Notes: generated by a model not told the origin, from the letters alone. 64,000 bases of DNA from Tolypothrix bouteillei VB521301 (GCF_000760695.4 NZ_JHEG04000001.1:7216478-7280477); one strand, 5' to 3'. Positions 55,470 through 63,509 are shown, counted from the first letter of the stretch. Translations and numbers: made by a program.

Positions 55470-56825
55470 ATGGGACGTATTTTTCTGTCAGCAGCTCATG
55501 GAGGTAAAGAAGCATCTGGTATCGATCCGGGTTCAATCGCTGGAGGTACCAATGAAGCAAAAGAAATGATTCTCCTGCGAGATCTGATTGTTTCAGAACT
55601 GAGAGCGCGTAATATTGAAATTTTGGTAGTTCCCGATGATTTGAGTGCTCAGCAGACCATAACGTGGATCAACTCCCGTGCTCGTCAAAAAGATGTTGCT
55701 TTGGAAATTCATTGTGATGCAGCTAGCAATCCCTCTGTACGTGGTGCCAGTGTATTTTACATTACAAATAATGAAGATCGCAAGAGCCATGCTGAGTTAC
55801 TGCTTGTAGGGCTACTGCGTCGCGTTCCTCAATTGCCTAATAGAGGAGTGAAGTCAGATGCAACGTCGGGAATGGGAAATTTAACATTTTGTCGGCAAAC
55901 ATCCGTTCCTTCCTTATTAATGCAAGTTGGTTTTCTCTCGAGTCCTGAAGATCGCACTTTGCTGCAAACTCGCCGTCGTGATTTTGCTGTAGGAATTGCT
56001 GAGGGTCTAGTTTCTTGGAGTCGCGAAGTCAACTCCGCTACAGCTACGGAACCTGAACAAGCGACTTATCAAGCAATCCATATCAATATCAATGGACAAA
56101 ATTACTCAGAGCAAGGAATACTCATCAACGGGAATGCTTACATTCCCGTCGATTTAGTAGATCGCTTGCGAATTGATTTGTCTAAAGCACCCAATGTCCG
56201 TCGTGTGACTTATCGCCGGGTTGTTTACGTAAAAGCTGTTGAACTGCGCGAGTTTAGTATTGCAATTTCTTGGGAAGCCACCAGTCGCACTTTATCCTTA
56301 CGCTCAATTTTACAAATTTGCCCCGGTCAAATTGACAGAATTATGTCACATGGTAATGCGTCGGAAGTGCAGTTGCAAATCTTTTTAAGAAATAACAATG
56401 AAAATGCCATAGTGCAGTTTCCCGACTTACCAAAACTCTACAGGGAAGAAGCTGCGATCGAAGGGGTAAATTATGATATTGCTTTTTGCCAAATGTGTTT
56501 GGAAACTGAGTTTTTACAATTTGGCGGGGATATAAGATCCGAACAAAATAATTTTGCTGGGTTGGGTACTATTGGTGGAGGTACAGAAGCTGCTTCGTTT
56601 GGGAGTGCTAGAATTGGGGTTCGGGCACATATCCAACATTTGAAAGCCTACGCAAGTTTGGAACCCTTAGTGCAAGAAGTTGTAGATCCGCGATTTCGAT
56701 TTGTGACAAGGGGTATTGCTTCAACGGTTGACCAGTTATCGGGAAGGTGGTCAGCCGATTTGGACTACGGGAATAAGATCGTGGCTATGCTCAAACGACT
56801 TTATGAATCAGCAGGGTTACTGTAA
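55470..56825 (+). CDS. N-acetylmuramoyl-L-alanine amidase-like / glucosaminidase-like cell-wall protein
   Basis: From ATG 55470 (MGRIFLSAAHGG; AGGA upstream) the protein is 451 residues; a GTG start at 55407 adds 21 unconvincing residues. Residues 1-185 form an Amidase_3 domain with zinc ligands H in AAHGG, E in TNEAKEM and H in LEIHCDA. A copper-amine-oxidase-N-like beta segment (about 200-285, INGNAYIPVDLVDRL) follows. Residues 310-451 are a glucosaminidase-like domain (AFCQMCLETEFLQFGGDIRSEQNNFAGLG). Where the catalytic Glu is expected, LLMQVGFLSS has Gln. No signal peptide is seen, which is odd for a wall enzyme. Confidence 0.78.
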   Translation: MGRIFLSAAHGGKEASGIDPGSIAGGTNEAKEMILLRDLIVSELRARNIEILVVPDDLSAQQTITWINSRARQKDVALEIHCDAASNPSVRGASVFYITNNEDRKSHAELLLVGLLRRVPQLPNRGVKSDATSGMGNLTFCRQTSVPSLLMQVGFLSSPEDRTLLQTRRRDFAVGIAEGLVSWSREVNSATATEPEQATYQAIHININGQNYSEQGILINGNAYIPVDLVDRLRIDLSKAPNVRRVTYRRVVYVKAVELREFSIAISWEATSRTLSLRSILQICPGQIDRIMSHGNASEVQLQIFLRNNNENAIVQFPDLPKLYREEAAIEGVNYDIAFCQMCLETEFLQFGGDIRSEQNNFAGLGTIGGGTEAASFGSARIGVRAHIQHLKAYASLEPLVQEVVDPRFRFVTRGIASTVDQLSGRWSADLDYGNKIVAMLKRLYESAGLL

Positions 56826-56876
56826 GTGTTGGGCGTTGCTGCGGAAGTTGCGCTTACGACACCCTTACATTAGAAA

Positions 56877-56915
56877 TGTGCGGCTATACAAACAAAGCCC
56901 GCCTACGCGGGCTAA
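56877..56915. repeat. Short member of the 'cggctatacaaac' dispersed repeat
   Basis: Shares 'gcggctatacaaac' and the GCCCGCCTACGCGGGC palindrome with the copy at 46753-46870, about 10 kb away. Confidence 0.65.
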
Positions 56916-57019
56916 TTCGATGCATCTTTATACAAAAATGGTATACACATCTTTATAAAGAATTGATATAAGAATATAAATATGAATCTTTGTGAGTTAA
57001 TAAAGTTGGTAGAAACACT

Positions 57020-57160
57020 ATGAAAACATTTACTGCCGCGCAATTACGTCAAAATCCATGAGTTATGTACTAGCTCAGCACTGTTGAAATTCTACGATTT
57101 AATGAATTAAAGCGGTTACAAGAAAAGGAAAGGCTGATTTCAGCAGGTCAGTATTCTTAA
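57020..57160 (+). pseudogene. Decayed small gene, Phd-like antitoxin remnant, two in-frame stops
   Basis: ATG 57020 starts MKTFTAAQLRQNP, then TGA (57059-57061), VMY, TAG (57071-57073), then LSTVEILRFNELKRLQEKE and RLISAGQYS before TAA at 57158-57160. All is in one frame, so only two nonsense codons separate it from a 46-residue protein. The N-terminus resembles Phd/YefM-type antitoxins and the tail is coding-like. It precedes another antitoxin gene by 23 bp. Confidence 0.5.
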
Positions 57161-57183
57161 AACTATGAAATCGGGAGGGAAAA

Positions 57184-57402
57184 ATGCTTAAAAGTTATGA
57201 AGCTATTTTTGAAAACGGTCAGATTAAATGGCTAACTTCAGAGCCGAAAGTATCATCTGCCCGTGTGATTGTGACAATTCTGGAGGATACCACACCAATA
57301 AAGCGTCGGACTCCCCCTGCTTCCATCGCAGGTAAAGGTAGAACCTTAGGCGATCTGGTTAGCCCTATCATTGAAGAACAGGATTGGGAATGTCTCAAGT
57401 AA
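57184..57402 (+). CDS. Antitoxin-like small protein upstream of a broken PIN toxin
   Basis: The 72-residue protein (MLKSYEAIFENGQIKWL...) has a GGGAGG ribosome site seven bases before the ATG. The first 40 residues form a beta-strand-rich piece (YEAIFENGQIKWL, ARVIVTILED); the C-terminus (TLGDLVSPIIEEQDWECLK) is acidic and could wrap the toxin. It overlaps the following PIN-domain frame by 13 bases, the usual antitoxin-toxin layout. No DNA-binding motif is certain. With the toxin frameshifted, it may be an orphan. Confidence 0.7.
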   Translation: MLKSYEAIFENGQIKWLTSEPKVSSARVIVTILEDTTPIKRRTPPASIAGKGRTLGDLVSPIIEEQDWECLK

Positions 57403-57768
57403 TTATTCTCGATACCCATATCTGGATTTGGTTTATCAACCAAGAGTTCGAGCGATTTCCAGCGCACTGGCGAGAAATTATCGAAACTGCTGACTTAGTG
57501 GGTATTTCCCCAGTATCCTGCTACGAAGTTGCTCTCGCGCAACAACGAGGACGACTGGAATTACCTTGCACAGCCGATCTCTGGTTTCAGATGGCTTTGG
57601 AACCAACTGGCATTACATTGTTGCCACTGACTGCTGAAATTGCTTACTTAGCAGTCAGCTTATCTCCTGTTCACAAAGACAATGTGCGATCGCTTGATTA
57701 TCGCTATAGCACTAAATTATAAAGCGAAGCTAGCCAGTATTGACGGCTTGTTTTCTCAGTATCCATAA
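57390..57768 (+). pseudogene. VapC-like PIN-domain toxin, frameshifted at a HIP1 octamer
   Basis: From ATG 57390 the PIN fold begins with IILDTHIWIWFINQE (first catalytic Asp) and continues through VSCYEVALAQQRGRLEL. After SLSPVHKD the frame goes astray and stops at 57720-57722. Reading the next frame from 'gcgatcgcttgatt' restores DRLIIAIALNYKAKL and then ASIDGLFSQYP to a TAA at 57766-57768, the expected PIN C-terminus with the last acidic residues. The junction falls on a HIP1 site (GCGATCGC) at 57687-57694, so one extra base arose there. The truncated product lacks the DRLI acidic residue and is likely inactive. Confidence 0.75.
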
Positions 57769-57811
57769 CTCGATAAACTCTTAATCAAGTAGGGTTCATT
57801 AAAGTAAGAAC

Positions 57812-58306
57812 ATGATTAACATTTTTACAAAAATTTCATTATCTACTTTTGTATTTGCTAACATCACCACTTTATTAGTATTGCAGACGGTCACAGCTAA
57901 ACAATTACAAACAAAAAAGCAAATGAATCAAGCAATACCAAGAAATTCAGAATTGCGAATATACCCTGCAAATAATAACCTACCAGAAAGTCGCTTGATT
58001 CCGCTTGACCGTGTTACTAAAAAGTTTAGGAATATACAGATAACCGAAGCAAAACTTACAACATATCAGGAGTTTGCAGCAAAAATGGGGCTTTACAAAT
58101 CATCGATTTCTACCAACCGAATGGTGTGGATAGTGACTTATTTTGTCCAAGGTGAGTTGAGAATGTCTAAAGGTAGAAGTATCTGCACCGATCGTGCTAA
58201 AATTGTGGAAGTCATCGATGCAGAAACTGGCGATTCTTTTGGTAGAGCTATTCACTGTCCTCAGGAAAATGAGATAGATTTTATGGCTATCCCTAAAATA
58301 TTCTAA
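57812..58306 (+). CDS. Hypothetical exported protein
   Basis: The 164-residue protein has an N-terminal signal-like segment (residues 5-28, ISLSTFVFANITTLLVLQTVTA), possibly cleaved after VTA. The mature part is soluble and mixed charge: RIYPANNNLPESRLIPLDRV, then ITEAKLTTYQEFAAKM, MVWIVTYFVQGELRMSKGRSIC and GRAIHCPQE, where two Cys could form a disulfide. No family is recognised. It stands alone in the accessory island. Confidence 0.6.
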   Translation: MINIFTKISLSTFVFANITTLLVLQTVTAKQLQTKKQMNQAIPRNSELRIYPANNNLPESRLIPLDRVTKKFRNIQITEAKLTTYQEFAAKMGLYKSSISTNRMVWIVTYFVQGELRMSKGRSICTDRAKIVEVIDAETGDSFGRAIHCPQENEIDFMAIPKIF

Positions 58307-58365
58307 TAATAACTAGGTTGAAAAATTCAAAAAGAGGATAATATTTAAAACAAGGAGAGAAACAA

Positions 58366-58563
58366 ATGATGGCACCAATAGAACTGAGAAAAAAAGGTTA
58401 TCAAATTTTAGTGGAACATTTGGGTCAAGTTGATGCTATCCGGTTTTTACAACAAGTAGGATGGAGAAGCCGTGACTATACACAAGAAAGATAAGAATTG
58501 CTAGATAAAGTAACAATAGAAGAGTTTTGGTAAGACCTTCAGCGCATTAGAAATAGAAAGTAG
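58366..58563 (+). pseudogene. Small conserved-looking gene with two in-frame stops
   Basis: A strong CAAGGAGAG ribosome site precedes ATG 58366. The frame reads MMAPIELRKKGYQILVEHL, GQVDAIRFLQQVGWRSRDYT, QER, stop (58492-58494), ELLDKVTIEEFW, stop, DLQRIRNRK, stop (58561-58563), all in one frame. I recall intact homologues of about 65 residues in cyanobacteria, some beside toxin genes, so it may be an antitoxin-type protein. No frameshift is needed to explain it. Confidence 0.65.
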
Positions 58564-58828
58564 GTTAAACTCGATGCTTTGACAGAATAGAGTTTATAGC
58601 ACGATAATGCAATTACTTACAGGGAGCGATGGGGGAATAGGGACATGTTTTCCGGGGTTTGCATAGACCATTTAATCGTAACTAATTAACAGGACTTAAT
58701 ATTCAGATGCGATCGCAAAATTTCATAAGCAGCTGCATGGTTGATTAAGTGCTAGACACGGCTCTGGGAAATTATTACCAAGAGAATGGGTCTAAAGCCT
58801 CGCCCTTCTAGGGCGACTTTATTTGTGT

Positions 58829-58834
58829 TATAAT
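58829..58834 (+). promoter_or_regulatory. Candidate -10 box for tnpB
   Basis: A perfect TATAAT lies 28 bases before the tnpB ATG and 13 bases after the left-end hairpin. No clear -35 is visible at 17 bp. Confidence 0.35.
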
Positions 58835-58861
58835 ATTTTGCGTAGAAGTTTTCCACGGAAA

Positions 58862-60073
58862 ATGATTGTTTTAGAATTCAAAGCCAAAGGGAAAACGACT
58901 CAATATACTGCCATTGATGAGGCGATTAGGACGGCTCAATTTGTTCGCAATAAGAGTATCCGTTTTTGGATGGATAATCGAGGCGTGGGACAAAAAGAAA
59001 TGTATCGCCTTAGTAAGTCATTGAGAAGAGAATTCCTATTTGTAAAAGCTCTGAATTCTAGTGCTTGCCAAGCTTCTATTGAACGGGCTTATAGTTCTAT
59101 TGCTCGTTTTTACGACAACTGCAAAAAGTCTGTTCCGGGTAAAAAGGGATATCCAAAGTTCAAGAAAAATTCTCGCTCAGTGGAGTATAAAACCTCTGGG
59201 TGGTCACTTTCCGAGACCAGGAAACAAATAACCTTCACCGACAAAAAAGGTATTGGTACGCTCAAGCTGAAAGGAACATGGGATTTAAACTTCTACCAAT
59301 TAGAACAGGTAAAACGAGTTAGATTAGTTCGTCGTGCTGATGGGTATTATGTTCAATTTCTGATTAGTGTAGACAACAAATTAGAAACACAACCCACAGG
59401 GAAAACCATTGGTTTGGATGTAGGACTTAAAGAATTCTATACCGACAGCAATGGACATAGTGAACCTAACCCAAGGTTTTATCGCACAGGAGAGAAACGT
59501 CTAAAATTTAGACAAAAGCGCGTTTCTCGTAAAAAGAAAGGCTCTGCCAACCGTAAGAAAGCTATTAATAAATTAGGGCGAGTACACCTCAAAATAAGTA
59601 GGCAACGTGAAGAACACGCCAAGAGACTGGCGCGTTGCGTAATCCAATCTCACGACTTGGTATCCTATGAAGATTTGAGGATTAAAAATTTAGTGAAAAA
59701 TCACTGTCTCGCTAAATCTATTAATGATGCTGGTTGGTATAAATTCAGAAAATGGTTGGAGTATTTTGGGGTGAAGTTTGGCAGGATAACTGTTGCGGTT
59801 AACCCCGCCTACACTTCTCAAGAATGCTTCAGTTGTGGCGCAATAGTCAAAAAATCTTTATCTACAAGAACCCATGTTTGCGAATGCGGCTTTGTAATAG
59901 ATAGAGACTCGAATGCCGCTATCAATATTCTGAAATTAGCCTTGAGTACCGTAGGGCATACGGGAACTTGGATCTACTATCCGAACGCTTCAGGAGATTC
60001 GACCTCTACTCATACTGGAGAAATCCTGTATCAGCAAGTTGGGTCTGTGATTGAAGAATCTTCGCCCTTATAG
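58862..60073 (+). CDS. tnpB: TnpB, RNA-guided transposon-associated nuclease
   Basis: From ATG 58862 (MIVLEFKAKGK) the protein is 403 residues, a full-length TnpB. The RuvC-like triad is intact: D186 in GLDVGLKEF, E270 in VSYEDLRIKNL and the Asp of DRDSNAAINI (347-356). The zinc finger has C322, C325, C340 and C342. A basic linker (210-235, KRVSRKKKGS) is typical. TnpB cuts DNA next to a transposon-adjacent motif under guidance of an omega-RNA from the element's right end, which favours retention of the element. An upstream in-frame start at 58823 is less likely, because its extra residues come from left-end sequence. Confidence 0.9.
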   Translation: MIVLEFKAKGKTTQYTAIDEAIRTAQFVRNKSIRFWMDNRGVGQKEMYRLSKSLRREFLFVKALNSSACQASIERAYSSIARFYDNCKKSVPGKKGYPKFKKNSRSVEYKTSGWSLSETRKQITFTDKKGIGTLKLKGTWDLNFYQLEQVKRVRLVRRADGYYVQFLISVDNKLETQPTGKTIGLDVGLKEFYTDSNGHSEPNPRFYRTGEKRLKFRQKRVSRKKKGSANRKKAINKLGRVHLKISRQREEHAKRLARCVIQSHDLVSYEDLRIKNLVKNHCLAKSINDAGWYKFRKWLEYFGVKFGRITVAVNPAYTSQECFSCGAIVKKSLSTRTHVCECGFVIDRDSNAAINILKLALSTVGHTGTWIYYPNASGDSTSTHTGEILYQQVGSVIEESSPL

Positions 60074-60084
60074 GGCGGAGAGTG

Positions 60085-60510
60085 TCAAACAGCGTTCCAA
60101 GGGTTAATCAACCTAACCCCAGCCTGTTGAAAATCTGCTTCATTGCGTGTTACCAAAGTAAAATCTTTATTTAATGCAACAGCGGCAATCAATGAATCTA
60201 TCGCTGCCATACGCTGACCATTCAGCTCTAATCTACCATTCAACGTCCCCCAAGTTCGCATGACATCAATGTCAATTGTTAAAATTTTATTGCTAAAGCG
60301 AATCAGTAACTCATCGTTTAACCATGTATGTAATTCTGTTTTGCGTTTAGAGAGAGGCAATTTTTCAATACCTTTACAGATTTCACCTATTGTAATTACA
60401 CTCAAGTAGATGAGATCGGGATTAAGCTCATCAATCCATTCAACCACTTGTTGATTTGGTTGCTTCGCAATCAGTTCGGAGATAACGCAAGTATCGAGCA
60501 AATAACTCAC
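60085..60510 (-). CDS. vapC: VapC-type PIN-domain toxin
   Basis: The 141-residue protein has all PIN acidic positions: D6 in LLDTCVISEL, E in TIGEICKGIEKL, D in MAAIDSLIAAVA and the D in TRNEADF. It should be an Mg-dependent RNase neutralised by its partner. Its start overlaps the antitoxin stop by four bases. Its stop codon TGA is the complement of TCA in the last bases of the TnpB element, so the transposon supplies the stop (see findings). Confidence 0.9.
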   Translation of the reverse strand: MSYLLDTCVISELIAKQPNQQVVEWIDELNPDLIYLSVITIGEICKGIEKLPLSKRKTELHTWLNDELLIRFSNKILTIDIDVMRTWGTLNGRLELNGQRMAAIDSLIAAVALNKDFTLVTRNEADFQQAGVRLINPWNAV

Positions 60511-60758
60511 AACGCCACATCCTCTCTAGCATCGCTCTTGTCCCGACTCAAATCCAACTCAACTTCTGCTAGCGGTGATGTCTGAAAAAACGTAGAAAGC
60601 TTTTGCTGGGCAGACAACATTTTTTGATACTCTCGATAAGAAAGAACGATCGCTACTTCCACTCCTCGCTTGGTTATTACTTGGGGACCTTGATGGATTG
60701 CTTCCTCAATCACTTCGCTCAATTTGTTTTTAGCTTCTTGAAGTTGCCATTGCTTCAT
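60507..60758 (-). CDS. Phd/YefM-type antitoxin paired with VapC
   Basis: From the ATG at 60756-60758 (MKQWQLQEAKNKLSEVIEEA) the protein is 83 residues; an upstream start would add 12 unlikely residues. The Phd/YefM fold is clear: QLQEAKNKLSEVIEEA, PQVITKRGVEVAIVLSYREYQKM, then an acidic disordered tail (SPLAEVELDLSRDKSD) that should block the toxin. It overlaps vapC by four bases and probably represses the operon promoter. Confidence 0.85.
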   Translation of the reverse strand: MKQWQLQEAKNKLSEVIEEAIHQGPQVITKRGVEVAIVLSYREYQKMLSAQQKLSTFFQTSPLAEVELDLSRDKSDAREDVAL

Positions 60759-60910
60759 AATTTTTAACTGGCTAGACTGTCTAGATAGTAGCAAAAGTTA
60801 GGAGCGATGGCAATCTCTGGGTTCTGGTGCGTCAGGACTAGTTAAATAAAAAGAAGTAGAGGAGAAGCAACAGCAGGAGAAGCAAGGAGATGAGTAAATT
60901 TAAGTATTAA

Positions 60911-61108
60911 ATGTTGATTCAATGGTCAGAAGAAGACAGATGCTTCTTGGTAGGATTTTCTGATTTCCCTGGACAATGTTGGCGGACTCATGGGGATAGC
61001 TATGAGGAAGCAGTTGCAAATGGTATTGAAGCCCTAGAATCCCTAATTATGGCTTATGAAGCAACAGGTGAACCACTGCCAGAACCAAAGGTTAACAAAG
61101 CGGCTTAG
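60911..61108 (+). CDS. Orphan HicB-like antitoxin
   Basis: The 65-residue protein matches the HicB N-terminal domain: IQWSEEDRCFLVGFSDFPGQCWRTHGDSYEEAVANGIEALESLIMAYEATGEPLPEP. HicB normally neutralises the RNase HicA. No hicA-like frame lies upstream or downstream, and the C-terminal DNA-binding domain of long HicB forms is absent. It is probably a solitary remnant or a repurposed regulator. Confidence 0.75.
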   Translation: MLIQWSEEDRCFLVGFSDFPGQCWRTHGDSYEEAVANGIEALESLIMAYEATGEPLPEPKVNKAA

Positions 61109-61184
61109 TTGATTAAAAAATGACATATATCACATCAAAAACACTTACCAAAATAAATTTTCTCTCCCAATAATGCTTACATCG

Positions 61185-62540
61185 TTACCGTTTACCATTT
61201 AAAACTAGCTTTACACCCGTACCGGGAGCTAAAGTTACTCCCCGCCGTTGGGGAATCTCTGGTTTGTTGCTTGCTAAAGTCATTTGATAGCGGGATATCA
61301 TTGTGGCGAGAACTAGCTTCATCTCAAACAATGCTAAAGCTTCGCCAATGCAACGACGTATTCCACCTCCAAAGGGGTAAAACTCATAGGGAGTAAACTG
61401 CCTTTCTAAAAACCTCTCTGGCTTGAATTGTTCTGGTTCTGGATATAAATCTTCACGACGATGAGTTAAGTAAATACATCCGTAGAGCTTTGTACCTGGT
61501 TGTAACTGGTAGCCCATTAATTCGACAGGTTCTTTCACGGCTCTAGGTACTGTTAGCATTGCAATTGGGTAAATCCGCAAAGCTTCGTTACAAATTGCTG
61601 TCAGATAAGGTAAACGAACAATTGCCATTGGATCTGGATTTGTACCTAGAGCTTCTAACTCATGGAGCAGTTGGTTTTGGACGCTTGGCGTTCGATGTAC
61701 CCAATACAGTGCCCAAGCAACTGCCGTAGCTGTGGTTTCATGACCTGCTATTAACAGCGTCATCAACTCGTCCCGCAATTGTTCATCTGTCATTGCCTCG
61801 CCATCCTCATCTTGTGCTTGTAAAAGCAATGTGAGAACGTCTGTACGTGAAGGATCGTGCTGTTGACGGCGCTCTTGAATTTCAGCAAACAAGAGCTTAT
61901 TGATTTGCTGTTGTTTTTTGAGGAAGGAACCCCAAGGACTCCACGTCCCGAAATCTTTTTGAAGAGATGGAAAGAAGAGCGAACCCGATGTAAAAGGCGA
62001 TCGAAATTCATTTAGTAAGTCAACGATGGACTGTTTGATTTGAAAACAACGCTCCCCTTCATAAATCCCGAAGACAACATTGAGAATAACTTCTAGGGAG
62101 ATTTCTTGCATAAGAGCCCGTGCAACGAAAACCTGACCGGGAAGCAATTTGCACATTGCTTTCTCAGTGAGTTCGCAAATGCGTTTTCCATAAGAGAACA
62201 TCCGATCGCCATGAAAAGGTGGCATCAAAAGTTTGCGTTCTTTCCGATGGCGATCGCCTTCGAGCACAAATATGGAGCGATCTCCTACTACGGGTTGCAA
62301 AAGCCTGTTAGGAGGAGCGATAAATTGATTGTTATGACCCGAAAAAATCTGCTGAAGTGCTTGGGGGTCGCTCACGAATAACAAACACGAGTCGTTCCCA
62401 ATCACTGGTGCATTGAAAATATCACCATAGTGCTGTTTCGCAGCATCCATGTAACCCAGGGGGTTGGTAATCCACTGAATTTTCTGCAGCCACTGAGGGG
62501 CTTGAGATCCTTTGGGGAGTTTTCCTTGCGCTTGGGTCAT
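61185..62540 (-). CDS. Cytochrome P450, CYP110-like
   Basis: The 451-residue protein carries the P450 hallmarks: I-helix AGHETTATAVAWAL, K-helix EALR (ExxR) and heme-thiolate loop FYPFGGGIRRCIGEALA with the axial Cys. No membrane anchor is present, so it is soluble. The N-terminus (LPKGSQAPQWLQKIQWITNPLGYMDA) and overall pattern resemble CYP110, a family common in Nostocales that oxidises fatty acids, alkanes or terpenes. No ferredoxin or terpene gene is adjacent. Electron donors would come from elsewhere. Confidence 0.9.
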   Translation of the reverse strand: MTQAQGKLPKGSQAPQWLQKIQWITNPLGYMDAAKQHYGDIFNAPVIGNDSCLLFVSDPQALQQIFSGHNNQFIAPPNRLLQPVVGDRSIFVLEGDRHRKERKLLMPPFHGDRMFSYGKRICELTEKAMCKLLPGQVFVARALMQEISLEVILNVVFGIYEGERCFQIKQSIVDLLNEFRSPFTSGSLFFPSLQKDFGTWSPWGSFLKKQQQINKLLFAEIQERRQQHDPSRTDVLTLLLQAQDEDGEAMTDEQLRDELMTLLIAGHETTATAVAWALYWVHRTPSVQNQLLHELEALGTNPDPMAIVRLPYLTAICNEALRIYPIAMLTVPRAVKEPVELMGYQLQPGTKLYGCIYLTHRREDLYPEPEQFKPERFLERQFTPYEFYPFGGGIRRCIGEALALFEMKLVLATMISRYQMTLASNKPEIPQRRGVTLAPGTGVKLVLNGKR

Positions 62541-62735
62541 TTTATTATGTAAAGTTGGCTCTTCAAAAGAATACTGCTTAGATTATCATTATCTGTAAAA
62601 AACAGTTAAGCTGCCCTTGCATATAACTTGTATATTCTAAGATTTTGGCAAAACTGAGTAAAACCCTCCCCCTCTCTCCCACTCCCCCCTTCTTCCCCTC
62701 AGCCAGCATGAGAAACTTAAATGCCTCACTGCTTA

Positions 62736-63509
62736 TCAGGCTGATTTGAAGAAACGAATAATCTCGCGCACGTGGTCTAAAAATTGCCCATCAGTCGAAA
62801 GCTGTGCTATTGCTTGTCGTGCTTCTCTTGCCAAACGTTCGTGTTCTGTCTGATTGGTAGCACGTAACTCTTCAATATTAGCAGCAAGACGGGCTAAGTC
62901 TTTGCGAGTTTCGTCTGTGTAAACTTGCTGATTCGCAGCTAGGGAGTAGGGTTGTTCTGGATTCAGTTGTTCTTCTAGGCGCTTGACAGTATCTTCAAGA
63001 GTACGGAAACGAGAACGGAGTTCCACTATATCTTCACGCGGATACGTCCATTCTTGGCGAATCATTGTCAACCTTGCATAGAGATACTCGTAAGCGCTGA
63101 CAGCCGGACGCAACCCAGTCAATAACAAAGCAGCACCAGAACCGATGTAACCGACTGCACTAATACCAGCTGCAGCAAGAACATAAAGAGCGATCGCTGA
63201 AATTAAGTGTAACGCAATGGCAACCAAAAGCGATCGCTTAGCCAAAACCCTGACATAATCTAACTGTTTTTCATCCACTGGAATACCTTTTTCAGTAGAT
63301 TGTGCAGCTTCCGCCAAAACTTCTTTTGCTTGAAAATGCACGTTCCAAGGTACAGTGACGATCGCGAGCAACCACCAAAAACTTGCACCACCAATAACCC
63401 AATCCAGGAAATTTCCAGTCGGTACGTGAAACCATTGCAGCAAGCTAAAAACCAGCAATACGAAAACCAAAACACCAATACTGGAACTGATAAAAAAGGT
63501 GAAATACAT
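62736..63509 (-). CDS. Membrane protein with C-terminal coiled coil, function unknown
   Basis: The 257-residue protein has about four hydrophobic spans: 5-27 (FISSSIGVLVFVLLVFSLLQWF), 35-57, and 92-112 plus 115-135 (LVAIALHLISAIALYVLAAAGIS, VGYIGSGAALLLTG). From residue about 155 on it is charged and helical, with heptads LRSRFRTLEDTVKRLEEQL and LARLAANIEELRATNQTEHERLAREARQAI. The domain arrangement suggests a membrane-anchored scaffold with a cytoplasmic coiled coil. I recognise no family. It precedes the truncated gene at the window end on the same strand. Confidence 0.65.
   Translation of the reverse strand: MYFTFFISSSIGVLVFVLLVFSLLQWFHVPTGNFLDWVIGGASFWWLLAIVTVPWNVHFQAKEVLAEAAQSTEKGIPVDEKQLDYVRVLAKRSLLVAIALHLISAIALYVLAAAGISAVGYIGSGAALLLTGLRPAVSAYEYLYARLTMIRQEWTYPREDIVELRSRFRTLEDTVKRLEEQLNPEQPYSLAANQQVYTDETRKDLARLAANIEELRATNQTEHERLAREARQAIAQLSTDGQFLDHVREIIRFFKSA

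Larger units (their letters stand above)
58779..60088 (+). mobile_element. IS608-like (IS200/IS605 family) TnpB-only element
   Basis: The left end follows TTAC (58775-58778) and has a hairpin CGCCC-TTCTA-GGGCG at 58801-58815. The right end has the matching hairpin CGCCC-TTATA-GGGCG at 60063-60077 and finishes with TCAA at 60085-60088. TTAC flank and TCAA end are the cleavage sites known for IS608. No tnpA is present, so movement would need a TnpA elsewhere. The right-end region should produce the omega-RNA scaffold, with guide sequence taken from 60089 onward. Confidence 0.75.

Noticed and set aside
58823..58861. Longer N-terminus for TnpB
   Set aside because: The extra 13 residues come from left-end transposon DNA and the ATG at 58862 begins the conserved region.
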